This document shows, piece after piece, positions 51,924 to 55,764 of a stretch of DNA of 55,764 nucleotides. The notes below the pieces were generated by a model that saw nothing but the letters and a program-made list of their open reading frames with translations, ran no database searches and was not told the origin of the DNA. This stretch comes from Butyricicoccus sp. Marseille-Q5471. GTDB taxonomy: Bacteria > Bacillota > Clostridia > Oscillospirales > Butyricicoccaceae. Position numbers and translations under genes: made by a program. The stretch's first letter is position 1, and every line of letters begins with the position of its first letter. The stretch is taken from contig NZ_CATNVC010000014.1 of NCBI RefSeq assembly GCF_951230135.1, positions 1 through 55,764 on the forward strand, written 5' to 3'.

Positions 51924-53711
51924 TTATGAGGCGGTTGTATCATCTGTACTGCTCGCCATGCTTGTATCAATTTTGTTATACACGACGCCCGGCTCCAGCG
52001 TCACGCCTTTGATTGCCGCAAGCTCGGATACGGTTACAAACGCATAGGTTTTATCCTCGCGCTTCTGCAGCTCGTCAATGGCAGCCAATACGCCATGCAC
52101 GGTGGTGGGATACATATCATGCATCAGCACAATTGAACCGTCATGCACCATATTCAAAAGATTGGTTTTCACACTCTCTGCGTCACGTTTCTTCCAGTCG
52201 AGTGTATCAACATCCCAGTTGATAATCGGCAGACCCAGTTCCTTCATCACCGCACGCACATCGTCGTTCACCGCACCGCCGACCGGACGCATCACCGTGG
52301 GCTTTTGACCGCAGTACTGCTCAATCAGCGTGCTGTTTGAGTCCACCTCTTCACGAATGCCGTCTGCCGTCAGGCCGGTCAGTGTGCTGCTCGGATGATT
52401 CATCGTATGATTGCCGAGTTCATGCCCCTCTGCCAAATAACGCGCACAATGGGAATTGAAATCTTTCAGACGGTATCCGCACATGAAGAACGTCGCATGC
52501 ACGCCGCGCTCCTTCAATCCATCAAGCAGCTCCACGGTCAGCCCATTTGAGAAATCCTTAGTCTTGCCGGTCGGTCCGTCGTCAAAGGTCAGCGCTACAT
52601 AGACGTCGGCCTCCGGCACGTTTACCTCTACCGCTGTGCTCAGCTTGCTGCTAAAAGAAATCAAATAGGCTTTTTGGCTATCAAATCCATCCAGCGACTG
52701 TGAAGTATATGCAAACGCTCCTTCACCCAAATCGCTGTAGGTTTTCCCAATCATCGCACCAAACAGCTGTGCCGACACATAAAATCTATTCTTATCGGTG
52801 TCTCTATATGCCGAAATGCCGTCACCCTTTATGTGCTTTTTGGAAACCGTAGCCTTGCCGTCTTCCGTTACAGTAGATTCCAAATCCTGATATTGCACCG
52901 TCCACTTGGTCTTGCCGTCATACTCAGCCTTGCCGCCAAGCGTCGCCATTGCAGCTTCCAGCGGCACATAACGCACATTCTCGACCTCAATAACCGAATT
53001 CGTCTTTTTGTTCTGATCCTTCATTGACTCAGACTTGTCGTTCATGTACAGCTTATCCGAATCCACGCGCATCAGCACGCTGCCATCCATCAACTGCTGA
53101 CGAGATGGGCCGAGCACTGTCAGTGCCTCTACTGCCGCGGCCTTCACCGCATCCTCAGTCAAATCCTTTTTGGATTTAGAAACAACAATCATATGCCCTT
53201 GTTCCGGGCCTACGAAGCCGACTTTCCATGAAAACGCTTCACAAATATCGCGAACAGGCACATAAGTCGTGCCGTCTACCATGACGGGCGCCGTCGACAT
53301 TTCTTTTGATTCATCATTGATGCGCAGCGTCTTGCTTCCAACCTGCACACGAATCGTATTCTTTTTCTGTTTAATCTGTACTGTTTTTGTGACCTGTTCC
53401 CAGCCCACCTGATCATCCGCAATCCCCAGGCCCTGGCTCAGTGTGCGCAACGGAATCACCGTGCTGCCGCTTTGGTCGATAAACGGCGCCGCGCCCCCCA
53501 GATCGACAATTTCCTTGCCAATCAACGCTTTGCTGTTATATACCTGAAAAACTGCTTGATTAGCTGTGCCAACAGAACCACCGATCACGCTTTTTACCAC
53601 TTTAATCCCAACAGGGATCGCCAACACGATCAAAAGTATCAGTGCAGCCAAGACGCCATAATGACTGTTGCGGCGTCTGCGGCGGCGTCTGTACCTTGAT
53701 TGATATGCCAT
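51924..53711 (-). CDS. Membrane-anchored polysaccharide deacetylase (CE4) with two copper-amine-oxidase-N-like domains
   Basis: 595 residues. A highly basic N-terminus (YRRRRRRRN) precedes one membrane helix (about 19-38). Two stalk domains of the Cu_amine_oxidN1 type lie at about 55-170 and 185-285. The CE4 domain at about 370-570 has TFDDGPT (catalytic Asp), HELGNHTMNHPS (metal His), MRPVGG, DVDTLDW and LMHD. It probably deacetylates peptidoglycan GlcNAc outside the membrane, a known route to lysozyme resistance. A TGC-TATAAT promoter lies 44 bases upstream. Confidence 0.9.
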   Translation of the reverse strand: MAYQSRYRRRRRRRNSHYGVLAALILLIVLAIPVGIKVVKSVIGGSVGTANQAVFQVYNSKALIGKEIVDLGGAAPFIDQSGSTVIPLRTLSQGLGIADDQVGWEQVTKTVQIKQKKNTIRVQVGSKTLRINDESKEMSTAPVMVDGTTYVPVRDICEAFSWKVGFVGPEQGHMIVVSKSKKDLTEDAVKAAAVEALTVLGPSRQQLMDGSVLMRVDSDKLYMNDKSESMKDQNKKTNSVIEVENVRYVPLEAAMATLGGKAEYDGKTKWTVQYQDLESTVTEDGKATVSKKHIKGDGISAYRDTDKNRFYVSAQLFGAMIGKTYSDLGEGAFAYTSQSLDGFDSQKAYLISFSSKLSTAVEVNVPEADVYVALTFDDGPTGKTKDFSNGLTVELLDGLKERGVHATFFMCGYRLKDFNSHCARYLAEGHELGNHTMNHPSSTLTGLTADGIREEVDSNSTLIEQYCGQKPTVMRPVGGAVNDDVRAVMKELGLPIINWDVDTLDWKKRDAESVKTNLLNMVHDGSIVLMHDMYPTTVHGVLAAIDELQKREDKTYAFVTVSELAAIKGVTLEPGVVYNKIDTSMASSTDDTTAS

Positions 53712-53754
53712 TTGTCACTCATCCTTCCGTCCATACCTTTATATTACGTTTTAC

Positions 53755-53763
53755 ATTATAGCA
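53755..53763 (-). promoter_or_regulatory. Extended -10 promoter of the deacetylase gene
   Basis: TGCTATAAT on the minus strand, with TATAAT at 53755-53760 and the TG dinucleotide just upstream. No good -35 is seen, which the extended -10 can compensate. Confidence 0.6.
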
Positions 53764-53800
53764 CATGCGTGCAGCAATTGGGTTACAATCCCATTACTGC

Positions 53801-54673
53801 TTACGCAAACAGATCGTCATCTAAAATCTGCGCCCCCACGCCGAGCAGATGCGGTCCGGTATATGCGCCAAGTGTACTGCCAATATCGGCCTCGACCAGA
53901 TTTTCATAATCCGGCATCGTTTTTTGTACGAGAGCGCGCAGCTCTTTCAATTCATCCGGCGAATTGCCGTGCGCCAATGCCAGATTAAACCGCACGCCGC
54001 GTGGTATTTTCTGTGCAATCAGGTGCACCAGTTTTTCCATCGCCTGCTTGCGCCCGCGCACCTTCGCCACATTGATGAGCTCCCCATCCTGCGCGAAGGA
54101 GAGAATCGGCTTGATTTGCAACAATGTTCCGGCAACTGCAGTGGCCTTTCCGATGCGTCCGCCCTTTTGCAGGTACTCCAATGTATCAACGCAGAACATT
54201 GCCCATGTTCTGCGAATCAGGCGTGGCAGCGCACGCAGAATTTCAGGCCAAGAGCGCCCTTCCTCAATCCAGTGCGCCGCTTGCAGCACCGTCAAGCCGG
54301 TACCGAGAGAGCCACTGCAGGTATCAAAGGAGGCCACCTCAAGACCGACCGTCTGTTCACCAATCACGCGTACCATGTTGTACGTGCCGCTCAAAACGCC
54401 CGCTAAATTAATAGCCAGCACCTTGGTGTATCCGGCAGCACGAATGCGTGCAAAAGCCGCCTCGACCGTCGCGCCGTCCGGCAACGTCGTCTTCGGAATT
54501 TCAGTTTTCAGCCGGGCGTACACTTCGCTGGCCTGAATTTCCACGCCATCCGCATATTCGCCGTCCCGAAAGATCAGTTTGAGCGGCACTACGTGAATAT
54601 CATACTTCTTCAAGAGGTGCGCGGGAACATCCGCGCAAGAGTCTGTTAAAATAGCAATTTTTTGTTGATTCAT
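53801..54673 (-). CDS. DegV family fatty-acid-binding protein
   Basis: 290 residues. The DegV N-terminal IAILTDSCADVPAHLLKKYDIHVVPLKLIF, the Ser/Thr lipid-contact loops TTLPDGATVEAAF and NLAGVLSGTYN, and DTCSGSLGTGLTVLQAA match the family. Homologous FakB proteins present fatty acids to the kinase FakA; no fakA is nearby. The ATG at 54671-54673 is chosen, with a GTG three codons earlier as the alternative. It is coupled to the zinc-ribbon gene. An imperfect hairpin follows the stop, without a T run. Confidence 0.92.
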   Translation of the reverse strand: MNQQKIAILTDSCADVPAHLLKKYDIHVVPLKLIFRDGEYADGVEIQASEVYARLKTEIPKTTLPDGATVEAAFARIRAAGYTKVLAINLAGVLSGTYNMVRVIGEQTVGLEVASFDTCSGSLGTGLTVLQAAHWIEEGRSWPEILRALPRLIRRTWAMFCVDTLEYLQKGGRIGKATAVAGTLLQIKPILSFAQDGELINVAKVRGRKQAMEKLVHLIAQKIPRGVRFNLALAHGNSPDELKELRALVQKTMPDYENLVEADIGSTLGAYTGPHLLGVGAQILDDDLFA

Positions 54674-54682
54674 TTCATTCAC

Positions 54683-54871
54683 CTAATCAAGATCCTCACC
54701 TGCACTCCAGTTAATCAACTGGGGTGGCATAGGGCGCTCTTCATTGGGATGCGCCACCTTACATCCAAAGAAATCATACCGCTGCCCGCAGCTGTCACAC
54801 TGCCACGCCGTCGCTTCTTCCTCGTCCATGATGTAAATTTCTTCGCCACACTGACAGGTCAAAATCGTCAT
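54683..54871 (-). CDS. Small zinc-ribbon-like protein
   Basis: 62 residues. Cys pairs CQCGE and CDSCGQRYDFFGC look like a rubredoxin-type or zinc-ribbon knuckle. The C-terminal half is proline-rich (NEERPMPPQLINW). Not recognised as a named family. It ends about ten bases before degV and has its own promoter, so it leads a two-gene transcript. The short length and the presence of ribosome site and promoter support a real gene. Confidence 0.72.
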   Translation of the reverse strand: MTILTCQCGEEIYIMDEEEATAWQCDSCGQRYDFFGCKVAHPNEERPMPPQLINWSAGEDLD

Positions 54872-54922
54872 GTCTACGCTTCCTTTTTCATGCAGGGTTT
54901 CCCCTTGCTTACTAGCAGTAAT

Positions 54923-54951
54923 AGTATATCACAGGAACGATAAAAAGTCGA
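54923..54951 (-). promoter_or_regulatory. Promoter of the zinc-ribbon and degV genes
   Basis: TATACT (54923-54928) with TCGACT (54946-54951) 17 bases upstream on the minus strand. Moderate match. From 54952 to 55099 the sequence is AT-rich and I see no gene or clear site. Confidence 0.55.
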
Positions 54952-55099
54952 ATCACATTGCGAATTTGTATCTTAAACATTCTGAATTTTAGAGAATATC
55001 GGCTTTGAGTTTCCAGTTATTCAAGTTTTTCCTATATTATCAGGGACACGATGGGTTCTTCGTATATATGACTTCATTGGCAAAAGGAGCAGAAACGCC

Positions 55100-55142
55100 A
55101 AAATACCGCTTAAACAATCAAATGATTATCTAAGCGGTATTA
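55100..55142 (-). terminator. Terminator of the rRNA-tRNA operon
   Basis: AATACCGCTTA pairs with TAAGCGGTATT (55131-55141 with 55103-55112), with a small inner AATCA/TGATT stem, then TTTT on the minus strand. It follows tRNA-Thr, the last RNA gene. Confidence 0.72.
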
Positions 55143-55146
55143 AAAT

Positions 55147-55222
55147 TGGAGCTGTTGATCAGGATTGAACTGACGACCTCATCCTTACCAAGGATGTACT
55201 CTACCGACTGAGCTACAACAGC
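55147..55222 (-). tRNA. tRNA-Thr (GGT)
   Basis: 76 bases with CCA. Anticodon arm CATCC-TTGGTAA-GGATG gives GGT. Last tRNA of the rRNA operon tail. Confidence 0.96.
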
Positions 55223-55226
55223 ATAT

Positions 55227-55303
55227 TGGCGACCCGGATGGGACTTGAACCCACGGCCTCTAGCGTGACAGGCTAGCGCTCTAACCAACTGAGCTACCGG
55301 GCC
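55227..55303 (-). tRNA. tRNA-Asp (GTC)
   Basis: 77 bases with CCA; anticodon loop CTGTCAC gives GTC. Identical to the copy at 8561-8637. Confidence 0.97.
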
Positions 55304-55308
55304 TAATA

Positions 55309-55384
55309 TGGCAGGGGCAGTAGGGATCGAACCCACGGCACGCGGTTTTGGAGACCGCTGCTCTACCAGCTGAGCTATACCCCT
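55309..55384 (-). tRNA. tRNA-Trp (CCA)
   Basis: 76 bases including CCA end. Anticodon arm GCGGT-CTCCAAA-ACCGC gives CCA. Confidence 0.96.
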
Positions 55385-55396
55385 ATGCAAAAAAGA

Positions 55397-55473
55397 TGGT
55401 GGGCCTTCGGGGACTTGAACCCGGGACCGACCGGTTATGAGCCGGTTGCTCTAACCAACTGAGCTAAAGGCCC
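55397..55473 (-). tRNA. tRNA with CAT anticodon (elongator Met or Ile2)
   Basis: 77 bases with CCA. Anticodon arm ACCGG-CTCATAA-CCGGT gives CAT. It is not the initiator type, as it has a paired first base. Whether C34 becomes lysidine (Ile2) or the tRNA is elongator Met cannot be settled by eye; the acceptor GGGCCTT leans to Ile2. Confidence 0.93.
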
Positions 55474-55490
55474 ACAGTTGATAGATAGCA

Positions 55491-55522
55491 CTTTGCCGCC
55501 ACGAATTAAGGTGGCGGCAAAG
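55491..55522 (-). other. Perfect hairpin between tRNA-Asn and tRNA-Met/Ile2
   Basis: A 12-bp stem CTTTGCCGCCAC / GTGGCGGCAAAG (55511-55522 with 55491-55502) with an 8-base loop. No T run follows, so it is unlikely to be a terminator; RNA processing of the rRNA-tRNA transcript is more likely. Confidence 0.7.
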
Positions 55523-55534
55523 CCTTATCAAATA

Positions 55535-55610
55535 TGGCTCCTCAAGTTGGACTCGAACCAACGACCCTGCGGTTAACAGCCGCATGCTCTACCAACTGAG
55601 CTATTGAGGA
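55535..55610 (-). tRNA. tRNA-Asn (GTT)
   Basis: 76 bases with CCA. Anticodon arm TGCGG-CTGTTAA-CCGCA gives GTT. First tRNA after 5S rRNA. A GACGGATC/GATCCGTC hairpin (about 55616-55637) lies between them. Confidence 0.96.
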
Positions 55611-55638
55611 ATATCGGACGGATCAAAGAGATCCGTCA

Positions 55639-55757
<119 letters not shown>

Positions 55758-55764
55758 ATATTGA

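Noticed and set aside
53771-53800. Hairpin after degV as a terminator
   Set aside because: The stem is imperfect and no T run follows on the minus strand.

Overview
The window reads as chromosomal DNA of a spore-forming, low-to-mid GC anaerobic Firmicute of class Clostridia. It resembles a butyrate-producing gut lineage near Butyricicoccus/Agathobaculum, but that placement is an inference from gene content. The evidence is a complete spoIIIAA-AH sporulation operon, a butyryl-CoA dehydrogenase (bcd) followed by etfB, a T-box leader, ArgR/WhiA/Asp23-type genes and an SLH-domain surface protein. Genes are tightly packed, often with 4-base start/stop overlaps and frequent GTG/TTG starts. I see no phage, IS element or CRISPR array.

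Layout. 1-5.2 kb (minus): etfB (cut by the window edge), bcd with a long structured leader, an AraC regulator, and a GntR/YtrA-type regulator with an ABC-2 exporter. 5.2-8.0 kb: an OmpR-type two-component pair. 8.1-8.7 kb: a four-tRNA operon (Asp, Phe, Gly, Cys) with promoter and terminator. 8.7-20.9 kb (minus): a long housekeeping run transcribed nusB, tsaD-like, xseA, xseB, ispA, then a roughly 620-base structured noncoding region, then a small membrane protein, dxs, tlyA, nadK, argR, recN, tyrS. The order ispA - large RNA - membrane protein - dxs matches the known OLE RNA/OapA locus, so I call the noncoding block OLE RNA. It has its own sigma-A-like promoter just after ispA and a perfect 9-bp closing helix. 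21.0-26.2 kb (minus): asp23 and the spoIIIA operon.

26.3-36.7 kb (plus): a consensus promoter and a T-box riboswitch (probable Phe specifier UUC) control aroF, aroB, aroC, pheA, aroA and a fused aroE-aroK. This gives the seven-step shikimate pathway except dehydroquinate dehydratase, plus the entry to phenylalanine. A secreted phosphodiester glycosidase with three SLH repeats follows 16 bases downstream.

36.7-50.0 kb (minus): an SDR reductase and pfkA; murB-rapZ-whiA-dnaE; DUF512 radical SAM-der-plsY-gpsA; and yceD-rpmF. 50.2-51.1 kb (plus): an RluA-family pseudouridine synthase. 51.2-54.9 kb (minus): an AIM24 protein, a membrane-anchored polysaccharide deacetylase, a DegV protein and a small zinc ribbon. 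The right end is the tail of an rRNA operon: 5S, then tRNA-Asn, Met/Ile2, Trp, Asp, Thr and a terminator.

The most notable item is the OLE ribonucleoprotein locus. Others are the unusual bcd leader, a candidate small RNA at 3.1-3.2 kb, a tRNA-Phe-like relic inside the tRNA operon and the AroE-AroK fusion. All family calls come from reading the sequence; no database search was run.
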